Shown here piece after piece: positions 8,970 through 16,938 of a stretch of 38,798 nucleotides of DNA. A program made the translations under genes and the position numbers. How positions within the stretch are numbered: the first letter of the stretch is position 1; each line of letters begins with the position of its first letter. The stretch spans positions 1-38,798 of the forward strand of contig WFSA01000148.1 in NCBI GenBank assembly GCA_015486215.1, read 5' to 3'. The notes below the pieces were generated by a model, which made no database searches, was not told the DNA's origin, and saw only the letters and a list, made by a program, of their open reading frames with translations. This DNA is from Anaerolineae bacterium. GTDB lineage: Bacteria > Chloroflexota > Anaerolineae > Promineifilales > Promineifilaceae.

Positions 8970-9338
8970 ATGCAATGGTATATACTGCTCACATCAGGGT
9001 TGATTGACGATGATTTTTGGCAATGGCAATGGTATGCCGGCCTTATCCATATCCCGCGCGGTATTCGGAATGCGTACATGATGGGCATGATGAGCCGTGT
9101 GCAGCAACTATTCGGCCAACATTGTCTGCGTACCTTCGATGCCGATCAAGCACTCGTCGTTTATAACGCATTCAAGCGCGTCACCGATGTCGTCTCTGGT
9201 CTGATCGCTGAAAGTTATTTTCAAAGCTATATAGAAGCGGTCGAACGGGCGACCGCACAAACCAAAGAAAGTTTGGATCGGCGCGTAGATATCGCCATCG
9301 CTGAGATGGTTGCCAAAGCGCAGGGTGTTCGTCTATAA

Positions 9339-9583
9339 CCTTCCCTTTTTAAAAATAGAACTGGTTAAGTATTTTAAGGAATGATACTTGACCAAAACGA
9401 GCAATTGACAATTTGACATAGTTCATGCAGCTTGCGAAGAGGTATAGGACACAGATGGCAGGTTTCTAGGATAAATGCAGATAAATAACCTGCGTTTATC
9501 CTGAAAGTCTACGTCCCATTCTTGATGTGAACGATGCCGATAATATTTACAATTTCATTCCTACACATACGGAGGTCATATTC
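9339..9583. other. Gene-free spacer before the acyl-CoA synthetase gene
   Basis: Contains a short family E-like stretch (9470-9515, GATAAATGCAGATAAATAA with an inverted GCGTTTATCC). I see no convincing promoter. A GGAGG ribosome binding site at 9571-9575 sets the downstream start. Confidence 0.5.
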
Positions 9584-11491
9584 ATGACAAACACATATAT
9601 ACCCAAAAAATTGTACAATCCCAGCCCCGCCATCGTTGCGGCCGCCCATGTGCCGGATTATGAAAAGGTTCACGCCGAAGCGAGTGCCGATTTAGCCGCT
9701 TTTTGGGGCAAAATCGCCGCCGAGAATTACGAATGGTATGAGCCGTGGGAGATGGTGCTGGATGAGAGCAACGCCCCATTTTACAAATGGTTCGTGGGTG
9801 CAAAGACAAATATCATCCACAATGCCCTTGATCGTCACATGCGAACGGCCGTTCGCAACAAAGCCGCCCTCATTTTTGAAGGGGAGAAAGGGGACAAGCG
9901 CACCTACACCTACCAGCAGCTCAATCATGAAGTAAGCAAATTTGCCAGCGTTTTACGCTCAATGGGTGTGGAGAAGGGGGATCGGGTGACCATTTATATG
10001 GGACGCACCCCTGAATTGATGATTGCGATGTTGTCCTGTGCCAAAATTGGGGCGATGCACTCCGTTGTTTATGGCGGCTTTTCGACTGAGGCGTTACACG
10101 GCCGTATTGAAGACAGTAACTCCAAATTGCTCATCACCAGCGATGGCGCATGGTTGCGCGGCAATGTTATCGAACTCAAAAAAATCGCTAACGAAGCGGT
10201 AGACCGCGCTGGCTCCATCCAATCCGTCATTTGCATCAAGCGGGTGGGCAACGATGTAGAGATGGTTCCCGGCCGTGATTACTGGTATCACGATTTGATG
10301 CACCTGCCCATTGCCGACGCGAACGCCAAAACAGAAGTGATGGATGCCGAAGACCCGCTCTTCATTTTGTACACCTCTGGCACGACGGGTAAACCGAAAG
10401 CGATTTTGCACACACACGGCGGTTATATGGTGTGGACTTCGACCACGCTCAAATGGACATTTGACGTTAAGCCCGAAGATCTGTGGTGGTGCGCCGCCGA
10501 TCCCGGCTGGATTACCGGCCACAGTTACATTGTCTATGCGCCGCTGATTTTGGGCGCGACCAGCTTTATGTATGAAGGCGCACCGACCCATCCATACCCA
10601 GATCGTTGGTGGTCTTTAGTCGCCAAATACGGCATTTCGATTTTATACACCGCCCCGACCGCCATTCGCGGCCTCATGCGCTTTGGTGCAAGCTGGCCGA
10701 ATAAGCACGATCTTTCCAGCCTGCGCCTGCTCGGTTCCGTCGGCGAGCCGATCAATCCCAGTGCATGGGAATGGTATTATCGTGTCATCGGCAACGAACA
10801 ATGCCCGATTATGGATACATGGTGGCAGACAGAAACGGGCGGCTTTATGATCACGCCGTTGCCCAGTGTGCCGCTCAAACCCGGCTCTGCCACACGCGGT
10901 TTCCCCGGCATCCAAGTGGATGTTGTGGATGAGGAAGGGGATTCTGTGCCGCCAAATGAAGAAGGGTATTTGGTGGTGAAGGCACCGTGGCCGGGCATGT
11001 TACGCACGCTTTTCCAAGACCCAGATCGATATGTTTCTCAATATTGGGAACGGTTTGCCGAGCAGGGATGGTATTTGACGGGCGATAGTGCCAAGAAGGA
11101 TGAAGATGGCTATATCTGGGTTATTGGTCGTATTGATGATGTGATCAAGGTGTCAGGTTATCGGCTGGGAACGGCCGAAATTGAGAGCGCGTTGGTCAGC
11201 CATGCGGCCGTCGCTGAAGCGGCGTGCATCGGCGTGCCAGACCCGAACGAAATTCGCGGCAATATCGTCAAAGCGTATTGCATTTTGCGGCAAGGGTTTG
11301 AAGCGACGGATAAATTGTCGATGGAGTTGCGCGATCATGTCGGTCACGAGATGGGGCCGATTGCCAAACCGACGACGGTGGAGTTTGTGGAGAGTCTGCC
11401 CAAGACACGCTCAGGTAAAATCATGCGCCGCGTGCTGAAAGCGAAGGCAATGGGCAAGGAACTTGGCGACTTGTCTACGCTGGCGGATTAG
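9584..11491 (+). CDS. acs: Acetyl-CoA synthetase (AMP-forming) or close short-chain acyl-CoA synthetase
   Basis: A 635-residue ligase that activates acetate (or propionate) to its CoA thioester through an acyl-adenylate. The ATG at 9584 follows GGAGG by 8 nt; an upstream in-frame ATG at 9527 has no such site. An ACS N-terminal domain (WYEPWEMVLD, then NALDRH) precedes the AMP-binding core with YTSGTTGKPKAILHTHGG near residue 265, the TWWQTETGG motif near 415 and the YLTGDSAKKDEDGY/GRIDDVIKVSG hinge near 510. PKTRSGKIMRR carries Lys612, the conserved catalytic and acetylation-regulated lysine. Length is typical of Acs (~650). It is monocistronic, with a strong terminator 85 bp downstream. Acetate versus propionate preference cannot be settled by eye. 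Confidence 0.9.
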   Translation: MTNTYIPKKLYNPSPAIVAAAHVPDYEKVHAEASADLAAFWGKIAAENYEWYEPWEMVLDESNAPFYKWFVGAKTNIIHNALDRHMRTAVRNKAALIFEGEKGDKRTYTYQQLNHEVSKFASVLRSMGVEKGDRVTIYMGRTPELMIAMLSCAKIGAMHSVVYGGFSTEALHGRIEDSNSKLLITSDGAWLRGNVIELKKIANEAVDRAGSIQSVICIKRVGNDVEMVPGRDYWYHDLMHLPIADANAKTEVMDAEDPLFILYTSGTTGKPKAILHTHGGYMVWTSTTLKWTFDVKPEDLWWCAADPGWITGHSYIVYAPLILGATSFMYEGAPTHPYPDRWWSLVAKYGISILYTAPTAIRGLMRFGASWPNKHDLSSLRLLGSVGEPINPSAWEWYYRVIGNEQCPIMDTWWQTETGGFMITPLPSVPLKPGSATRGFPGIQVDVVDEEGDSVPPNEEGYLVVKAPWPGMLRTLFQDPDRYVSQYWERFAEQGWYLTGDSAKKDEDGYIWVIGRIDDVIKVSGYRLGTAEIESALVSHAAVAEAACIGVPDPNEIRGNIVKAYCILRQGFEATDKLSMELRDHVGHEMGPIAKPTTVEFVESLPKTRSGKIMRRVLKAKAMGKELGDLSTLAD

Positions 11492-11501
11492 GGAGGAGAT
11501 G

Positions 11502-11551
11502 AATAATGAATAATGAAGTGAGATCGTGATTCCATTTCATTATTCATTATT
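11502..11551. repeat. 16-bp perfect inverted repeat after acs
   Basis: AATAATGAATAATGAA (11502-11517) and TTCATTATTCATTATT (11536-11551) are exact inverted copies. Similar ATTATTCATTATT text occurs before fadN at 20643-20660. Function unknown; it could form a 3'-UTR stem. Confidence 0.7.
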
Positions 11552-11575
11552 CATTATTTTTAGGTTTGAAAATGA

Positions 11576-11604
11576 AAGGCCGCCTTAACAGGGCGGCCTT
11601 TTTT
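11576..11604 (+). terminator. Rho-independent terminator of acs
   Basis: Stem AAGGCCGCC / GGCGGCCTT, 7-nt loop, followed by TTTTTT. It lies about 85 bp after the acs stop codon on the plus strand. Confidence 0.88.
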
Positions 11605-11628
11605 GATCTTAGGAACGAAGATTTATTT

Positions 11629-11891
11629 AAGGCCATTCATGAAAAACAATTGGGTGTGTTTCAAATGAGTTGAACCAAAGTGATTGTCACGGGGCAAACG
11701 GACTTAATTTACCCGAAACTATGCGCCCCGTGACTATCACTTCTACTGAAATGAAACACACCCAAAACAATTACACGTTTGTCATTCCCCCATCCCCACC
11801 TTCGTGAGGACAGGCACTTCGTGAGGGCAGTCTCCGTGAAGACGGGAATGACAATCAAAATTTTGGGTGATTTAAATTTAGAAATGGCCTA
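11629..11891. mobile_element. MITE-like element, family F, copy F3, carrying a nested family D element
   Basis: Outer ends TAAGGCCATTC and AAATGGCCTAA. The internal text matches 24956-25080 and 8088-8226. It is interrupted at an AAAACAATT site by the family D element 11652-11763. Confidence 0.75.
11652..11763. mobile_element. MITE-like element, family D, copy D1, with 9-bp target duplication
   Basis: A 112-bp element GGGTGTGTTTCA...TGAAACACACCC with a strong inner hairpin (GTCACGGGGC / GCCCCGTGAC). AAAACAATT is present at 11643-11651 and 11764-11772. It sits inside a family F copy, so family D was active after family F. Confidence 0.92.
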
Positions 11892-11969
11892 ACTGTCTAT
11901 AAACAGTTTCCTTCTTTTACATGGGCAAAGCCCTTTGAAAAAGGGAGGTAATATATAGACAATCACTTA

Positions 11970-12050
11970 GGGAAGGTTCGTTTTTAACTTTGGACTTTCA
12001 GGTGACAGGCACTTGCCAAGTGCCTGTCACCTTGGCCACAGTTATTTACG
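11970..12050. mobile_element. MITE-like element, family H, copy H2, right end decayed
   Basis: TTA then GGGAAGGTTCG, CCAAAGT-type text in inverted order, the GGTGACAGGCACTTGCC hairpin and GGCCACAGTTATTTACG. It is the inverted equivalent of 8579-8668. The terminal TTCCC at the right is not recognisable. Confidence 0.65.
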
Positions 12051-12204
12051 ATAGGGGTGACTTGTGGGATTGATGAGGGGGATTTGTACGTTTTTGGCTT
12101 TTGATCACAAAAACGATCACGACAACCGTAACGCCTTTGGGTGATGACAGCGAATTTAGGAAGGAACGAATGGGTAAACGGCCGTTTTTTTCACAATAAT
12201 CGGA

Positions 12205-12257
12205 CAGTCACGGGGCGAATGGACTTGGTTTGTCCAAAACTATACGCCCCGTGACTG
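12205..12257. repeat. Family D core hairpin just downstream of ppk2
   Basis: CAGTCACGGGGCG (12205-12217) and CGCCCCGTGACTG (12245-12257) form a perfect 13-bp stem. The core resembles the centre of family D elements but the GGGTGTGTTTCA ends are missing. It starts 24 bp beyond the ppk2 stop. No U-tract, so a terminator role is only possible. The rest of 12051-12280 holds CGATCACGA-type fragments and one AACGGCCGTT. Confidence 0.6.
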
Positions 12258-12280
12258 CCACTTCCATCCTGCAGCTTTGC

Positions 12281-13159
12281 CTAATAAATACTTGGAATAA
12301 ATGTCTGATCACTCATCGGTGGACGAATATACCCTGTATTTTCTTCACGCGGCGGTAACTCGATAGGCGGCAATGAAACATCTTCATACGGAATTTGGCT
12401 CAAAATATGGGTAATCGTGTTCAAACGCGCCCGTTTCTTATCATCAGAATTAACAACATACCATGGGGCTTGCTTGATGTCTGTATGCTCAAACATACGA
12501 TCCTTTGCCTTAGAATATTCTACCCAGCGACGACGATCTTCTAAATCCATCGGGCTGAGCTTCCATCGTTTGTATGGGGTGTCCACCCGCGCCTGAAAGC
12601 GTTTCTCCTGCTCTTCATCACTAACAGAGAACCAGTATTTTAATAAAATGATGCCAGATCGTACCAACATGCGTTCAAATTGCGGGCATGAGCGCAAGAA
12701 CTCTTTGTACTGATCATCGGTGCAAAATCCCATTACAGGCTCAACCAAAGCGCGGTTGTACCAACTGCGATCAAGGAGGACAATTTCACCAGCGGCTGGT
12801 AAATGGGCAACATACTTTTGGAACCACCATTGTGTTTTTTCGCGGTCGCTTGGCTTGGGTAAGGCGGCAACGCGCACGGCCGTGTTGCTGGTACGCTCCA
12901 TTATCCGTTTGATAACTCCTCCCTTGCCTGCACCGCTGCGCCCCTCAAAAAGAATGACAACACGCAATCCTTCTTGTGCGACCCAGTATTGCAATTTGAC
13001 TAATTCAGTTTGCAAACGAATCAATTCAGCTTCGTAATACGCTGTTTTGAGCTTCCCATTTTTCTTTACTTCTGGTGGGCTGCTTGGCAAAAGATGTTTC
13101 GGAATACCAAGAGATTCATAACGATCAACTTTCGGTTTACCATCATTCTTCTTATTCAT
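12281..13159 (-). CDS. ppk2: Polyphosphate kinase 2 (PPK2 family)
   Basis: A 292-residue cytosolic enzyme that transfers phosphate between polyphosphate and nucleotides. The ATG at 13159 follows an AAGGAGA site. Walker A is G73-R-S-G-A-G-K79-G-G; most PPK2 proteins have G-R-D-A-A-G-K, so the two middle residues differ here. The Walker B-type LLDRSWYNRALVEPVMGF has Asp130. RVDTPYKRWKLSPMDLEDRRRW near residues 195-215 matches the lid region, and DKKRARLN is the usual C-terminal motif. Length is normal for a class I single-domain PPK2. It lies 62 bp downstream of the WS/DGAT gene on the same strand, so the two are probably co-transcribed. Direction (ADP/GDP synthesis versus AMP use) cannot be decided from sequence alone. 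Confidence 0.93.
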   Translation of the reverse strand: MNKKNDGKPKVDRYESLGIPKHLLPSSPPEVKKNGKLKTAYYEAELIRLQTELVKLQYWVAQEGLRVVILFEGRSGAGKGGVIKRIMERTSNTAVRVAALPKPSDREKTQWWFQKYVAHLPAAGEIVLLDRSWYNRALVEPVMGFCTDDQYKEFLRSCPQFERMLVRSGIILLKYWFSVSDEEQEKRFQARVDTPYKRWKLSPMDLEDRRRWVEYSKAKDRMFEHTDIKQAPWYVVNSDDKKRARLNTITHILSQIPYEDVSLPPIELPPREENTGYIRPPMSDQTFIPSIY

Positions 13160-13221
13160 AGGTGTATCTCCTTAATATGCGAGTTATGAACTGCAAGTGT
13201 GCATGTGTATGCCTGCCTGCA

Positions 13222-14646
13222 TCATTCCTCTTCTTGTGGACGGGTGATGTCTAATAAATAGGTATAGTCCACATTGAACCCATCCAAAATTTTATCGGGA
13301 TCTGCGATTAAGCCAGTGTCGGTGACGATGCCCATCATCACCTGACCAGCGTAGCTGATAATGCTAAGCCCTAGACTGACACGCCCAGCTTGCGGAACCC
13401 AGAACATGAGACTTTTGATTTTGCCGCCAGCCATATAAAGCGGGATGGGCGGGCCGGGAACATTGGTCATAACGGCCGTTGCTTTTGCCGCCACTTGCCC
13501 GACTATGCCCGCCTGCATCTCTTTGGGCGTAAGCCCTAATACAGACAATAGGCCTAATGCGGCCGTCGCTTCTGACGAATTTTTCAACTTTGCCATGCGT
13601 TTATGGACTTCTTGCAACCGTTCCAGCGGGTCTTCAATACCAATAGGCAAGGAGAGGAATACCAAACCAAACTTATTCCCTAACTCCTCCATTTCATCCG
13701 CTTTGCGTAAATTGACGGGTATAGCTGCCCGAAAATTCACTCCTTCAACCGACTCGCCCCGTTCGATCATATAATGACGCAACCCGCCAACCAATGCAGT
13801 CACCAGCACATCGTTGACCGTTGTCCCTGTCGCGTTTTTGATTGTTTTTACATCAGCTAACGGTATCGGATCAATCCAGATACCCTGTTTACGCACGCCC
13901 AATTTGCCGCGATAAATCGTTTGCGGGTCTGACGGACGGAGCAGTAAACGGCTGACAGCGATCGCCCCGTCAGCACCTGTCTTCGCTATATTGAATAGAT
14001 GCCCGCGATCGGCAAAGATCGCGTCACGCTCTTTTTTGATGAAGCGGGCGGTCGAACGGGTAAAATTGACCGTATTTACCGCCCGTTGCGCGATCACGCT
14101 GATACCGCCGCGCAATAATTTCCGTCTCTTTTTCTTCTTGGGGGTGGAGTCATCACTATATTTATGCAATGGTGCATCATCAGTGAAGTCAGCCATCGCC
14201 AATAGCAAAAACATTAACGCCATTCCGTCAGCGATGCAATGATGAAGCCGCACGATGATCGCGCTCCCTTCTTCATACTCTTCTATAAAATGGAATTGCC
14301 ATAACGGCTTGCTAAAATCAAGGGGGGTGCTGAGTAAATTGCTGGCGAGTTCTTGCAACGCGATCTTGCCGCCCGGTTTGGGCAATGCAGTACGAATCAG
14401 ATGGGAACGTATATCAAAATTTGCATCTTCTTCCCAATAAGGCGGGTTGAGCGGCACATGCGACTCGCGCACGCGCATACGAAAGCGATCAAATTTGAGC
14501 CAACGGACTTCCAAAAGTTCCTGAAACCGAGCGAAAGAAACTGGCCTGTCAAATGTTAGAACGCCAGTCACCATCATAAGATTGGTCGGGTCTTCCATTC
14601 CCAGCCATGCAGAGTCTACACTGGATAATGGTACGGTTTTACTCAT
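13222..14646 (-). CDS. Wax ester synthase/diacylglycerol acyltransferase (WS/DGAT)
   Basis: A 474-residue acyltransferase that makes wax esters or triacylglycerol from acyl-CoA, usually at the inner membrane face or lipid-body surface. The ATG at 14646 follows AAAGGAG. The condensing motif HHxxxDG is present as H135-H-C-I-A-D140-G141. The N-terminal LSSVDSAWLGMEDPTNLMMV is the family signature, and VTNVPGPPIPLYMAGG near residue 390 plus the following GLSIISYAGQVMMGI are the usual C-terminal motifs. Length is standard (450-480). It is the first gene of a probable two-gene unit with ppk2. The nearby acs and beta-oxidation genes fit acyl-CoA storage and turnover. Substrate preference is not readable. 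Confidence 0.93.
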   Translation of the reverse strand: MSKTVPLSSVDSAWLGMEDPTNLMMVTGVLTFDRPVSFARFQELLEVRWLKFDRFRMRVRESHVPLNPPYWEEDANFDIRSHLIRTALPKPGGKIALQELASNLLSTPLDFSKPLWQFHFIEEYEEGSAIIVRLHHCIADGMALMFLLLAMADFTDDAPLHKYSDDSTPKKKKRRKLLRGGISVIAQRAVNTVNFTRSTARFIKKERDAIFADRGHLFNIAKTGADGAIAVSRLLLRPSDPQTIYRGKLGVRKQGIWIDPIPLADVKTIKNATGTTVNDVLVTALVGGLRHYMIERGESVEGVNFRAAIPVNLRKADEMEELGNKFGLVFLSLPIGIEDPLERLQEVHKRMAKLKNSSEATAALGLLSVLGLTPKEMQAGIVGQVAAKATAVMTNVPGPPIPLYMAGGKIKSLMFWVPQAGRVSLGLSIISYAGQVMMGIVTDTGLIADPDKILDGFNVDYTYLLDITRPQEEE

Positions 14647-14767
14647 GAATTGCTCCTTTATTATGAAAATACGAAATTATAGCCCATTTTTTCTTATTTA
14701 TTAGGAATATATGGAGGATAGTATAACCTAATTTGGAAAGGTGTGGAAATTTGTCGATTATATGAAT

Positions 14768-14975
14768 TAGGGCGATTGCAACCTCGCCTTAATTCGTGAT
14801 CGTTTTCGTGATCGAAAATCGAAAAAACCGATCACGAAACCGATCACGAAATACGATCACGACAATCATAACGCATAAATTCTTCGTAATTCACATGTTA
14901 TGTCAATTGCGGAGCTGCTAAAAACGGTGTAAATTTGGAATTTAACAGTGCGATTTGGAGGTTGCAATCGCCCTA
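14768..14975. mobile_element. MITE-like element, family C, complete copy C3 with ~10-bp target duplication
   Basis: A 208-bp element from TAGGGCGATTGCAACCTC to GAGGTTGCAATCGCCCTA. It contains a run of CGTGATCG / CGATCACGAAA short repeats whose number differs between copies. TTATATGAAT occurs at 14758-14767 and 14976-14985. A second left-end fragment (TAGGGCGATTGCAAC) directly follows. Confidence 0.85.
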
Positions 14976-15006
14976 TTATATGAATTAGGGCGATTGCAAC
15001 ATTAAG

Positions 15007-15163
15007 AATTGGACACTGATTGCATAGATGAATACAGATAAAAAGGTATCTTCTCAATAAATCGTGGACAAGACTTGATAAATTTTAGGAAAATTTGTCA
15101 AGTCTCCCCAGAATACTGAGGAGATACATGAAAAGGTAAAATTAGTGTGATCAGTGTCCAATT
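15007..15163. mobile_element. MITE-like element, family J, copy J2, with a family A element inside
   Basis: Ends AATTGGACACTGAT and ATCAGTGTCCAATT are inverted copies. The family A element 15046-15127 lies within it. The complete uninterrupted relative is at 28285-28377. Confidence 0.7.
15046..15127. mobile_element. MITE-like element, family A, internally deleted copy A3
   Basis: An 82-bp version lacking the central loop of the 112-bp form. Ends GTATCTTCTCA / TGAGGAGATAC. Flanks ATAAAAAG (15038-15045) and ATGAAAAG (15128-15135) look like an 8-bp target duplication with one mismatch. Confidence 0.82.
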
Positions 15164-15175
15164 TCAAAACAAGAT

Positions 15176-15318
15176 GTATCTTCTCTATATTTCGGGGTGA
15201 CTACAATGGATGAAAGAAATAAACGGATAGCGCAGTCGAGAAAATATCCATTTATTTTCATAATCCGCTGTAGTCATATTAAAAATAAAATAATTTCCCC
15301 GCTTTTTTGAGAAGATAC
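15176..15318. mobile_element. MITE-like element, family B, copy B2
   Basis: A 143-bp element GTATCTTCTCTATATTTCGG...GAGAAGATAC with inner arms GGTGACTACA / TGTAGTCAT. Closely matches 28098-28240 and (inverted) 33065-33207. No exact target duplication at this copy. The rest of 14647-15499 shows no gene. Confidence 0.83.
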
Positions 15319-15499
15319 CCAATTTTCTATAAAAGACGAGTATGCAATCGTCCTAATTGTATGAATGTGTTGTCTGATTTGTGCAGGAATGACGTTTTCT
15401 GACAGCTTGTTTACGTTTTTCCTCTCTTGCAACCCATGACGCACTGTGTTATAAATATATTGATGACGCACTGCATCATAAGCATGGGAACGTATAAGA

Positions 15500-16846
15500 A
15501 TGAGCCGAATTTATTTGAGTTTAGGAACAAATCTAGGTGACCGTCACGCGAATTTGGAACACGCGATTGATGCACTGCGCGAGGGGACGGGTGTATCAAG
15601 CGACATTGAAATGGCGCGCGGTATTTTGATAACGCACATATCCCCTCTTTACCAAACAGCCCCATGGGGTGTGACTGATCAGCCTGATTTTCTCAACCTT
15701 TGTATTGCCGCTAAAACTGACCTTTCTCCGCATGATCTGCTCGCTTGTCTAAAAACAATTGAAACTGAATTGGGGCGCGAAACGGCCGTGCGCTGGGGAC
15801 CTCGCCTGATTGATATCGACATCCTCTTTTATGATGACTTAATAATGCAAAACGACAGGTTGACCATCCCCCATGTCAGCATCGTCGACCGTGCCTTTGT
15901 GCTTGCCCCGTTGGCAGATATTGCCCCCGATTTTATTCACCCGCAGACGAATCAATCCATCAAAATTATGCTCGATAAACTTGACCAAACGGCCGTTACC
16001 AAACTCCCCCATCCCTTCTTCGCTGATCACACCCGCATCATGGGCATCATTAACGCCACTCCCGACAGCTTTTCGGGTGACGGGCTGGACGGCAATATTG
16101 CCGCCGCCGTTGCCCAAGCAATCCAATTTGCCGCCGATGGCGCAGATATTTTAGACATCGGTGCCGAAAGCACACGGCCGGGAAGCAGACCGATTACCGC
16201 TGATGAAGAGATAGCGCGGTTGATCCCAGTGATAACGGCCGTTCGTGCCGCCACTGATCTACCCATCTCCGTAGACAGCTATCGCGCCCCCGTCGCCGAA
16301 GCCGCTTTGAACGCGGGGGCGGATTGGGTCAACGATGTGTGGGGACTGCGGATGGATGACGGGATGGCCGCTCTCGTTGCCCGTGCGGGCTGCCCTGTGG
16401 TGCTGATGCACAATCGCAGCCAGCCGAAAGAGGTGGCGCAAGAAGCGGCACTCGGCGGGCGGTATGTTGGCTCAACATATGACAACCTGCTGGCCGATGT
16501 GAAGTGTGAACTGGGCAAAAGTGTCACCCTCGCCCTTGCCGCAGGGGTGAAAAAAGAGCAGATTATTCTCGATCCGGGCATCGGCTTTGGTAAAACGGTC
16601 GCCCAGAATTTGGAACTGCTTAACCGCTTACCAGAGATAAAAGCGATGGGATACCCCATCTTATTAGGCACATCGCGCAAGTCGTTTATTGGCTACACGC
16701 TTGATCTGCCCCCCGATGAGCGGGTGGAAGGGACAGCCGCCACCGTTGCCATTGGCATTGAACGGGGCGCGGACATCATCCGCGTCCATGACGTAAAAGC
16801 GATGGCGCGTGTCGCCAAAATGACAGATGCGATAGTGAAAAGATAG
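15500..16846 (+). CDS. folKP: Bifunctional HPPK-DHPS, folate biosynthesis (FolK-FolP fusion)
   Basis: A 448-residue cytosolic fusion that catalyses two consecutive folate steps: pyrophosphorylation of 6-hydroxymethyl-dihydropterin, then condensation with p-aminobenzoate. Residues 1-~160 are HPPK: YLSLGTNLGDRHANL, then PWGVTDQPDFLNL and RWGPRLIDIDILFYDD with the Mg-binding D-x-D. Residues ~178-448 are DHPS: IMGIINATPDSFSGDG, DIGAESTRPGS, then DPGIGFGKT and LLGTSRKSFIG. A ~20-residue linker joins the domains. The ATG at 15500 has only a weak AAGA-type site. No folB or folE lies nearby. The gene leads the run of plus-strand genes, followed by acyl-CoA dehydrogenases that are functionally unrelated. 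Confidence 0.95.
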   Translation: MSRIYLSLGTNLGDRHANLEHAIDALREGTGVSSDIEMARGILITHISPLYQTAPWGVTDQPDFLNLCIAAKTDLSPHDLLACLKTIETELGRETAVRWGPRLIDIDILFYDDLIMQNDRLTIPHVSIVDRAFVLAPLADIAPDFIHPQTNQSIKIMLDKLDQTAVTKLPHPFFADHTRIMGIINATPDSFSGDGLDGNIAAAVAQAIQFAADGADILDIGAESTRPGSRPITADEEIARLIPVITAVRAATDLPISVDSYRAPVAEAALNAGADWVNDVWGLRMDDGMAALVARAGCPVVLMHNRSQPKEVAQEAALGGRYVGSTYDNLLADVKCELGKSVTLALAAGVKKEQIILDPGIGFGKTVAQNLELLNRLPEIKAMGYPILLGTSRKSFIGYTLDLPPDERVEGTAATVAIGIERGADIIRVHDVKAMARVAKMTDAIVKR

Positions 16847-16922
16847 AGTGTTGAGATAGAGATAGAGAGGGCGTACAAGACCATAATGTTCTCTCTATCT
16901 CTACACTCTATCTCTATCTTTT
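16846..16922. repeat. GAGATA/TATCTC intergenic hairpin 1
   Basis: Purine-rich GAGATAGAGATAGAGAGG and, after a short loop, pyrimidine-rich TCTCTATCTCTACACTC text form a long imperfect hairpin filling the gap between folKP and the next gene. Related hairpins fill 18037-18121 and 23045-23094. Confidence 0.75.
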
Positions 16923-16938
16923 CTCCGAAGGAGAAGAA

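Larger units (their letters stand above)
8563..9338 (+). pseudogene. Protoglobin-like heme protein, decayed and interrupted by two repeat elements
   Basis: Read across the lesions, this resembles a ~190-residue stand-alone protoglobin. ATG at 8563 gives MNKIL, then a family H element intervenes (8579-8668). NDLIALVGYTEVDAQTLR follows, an in-frame TAG at 8743-8745, then ITAVFYDTVY with spacing typical of protoglobin helices. A frameshift near 8840 leads into EMFMQWYILLTSGL, which is split by a 112-bp family A element (8858-8969) with an exact 8-bp duplication. The rest is open: WYAGLIHIPRGIRNAYMMG holds the likely proximal heme histidine (codon 9048-9050), and the C-terminus is intact to 9338. 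A truncated reading frame from a TTG inside the element (8937) could still be translated, but would lack the N-terminal helices. Confidence 0.75.
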
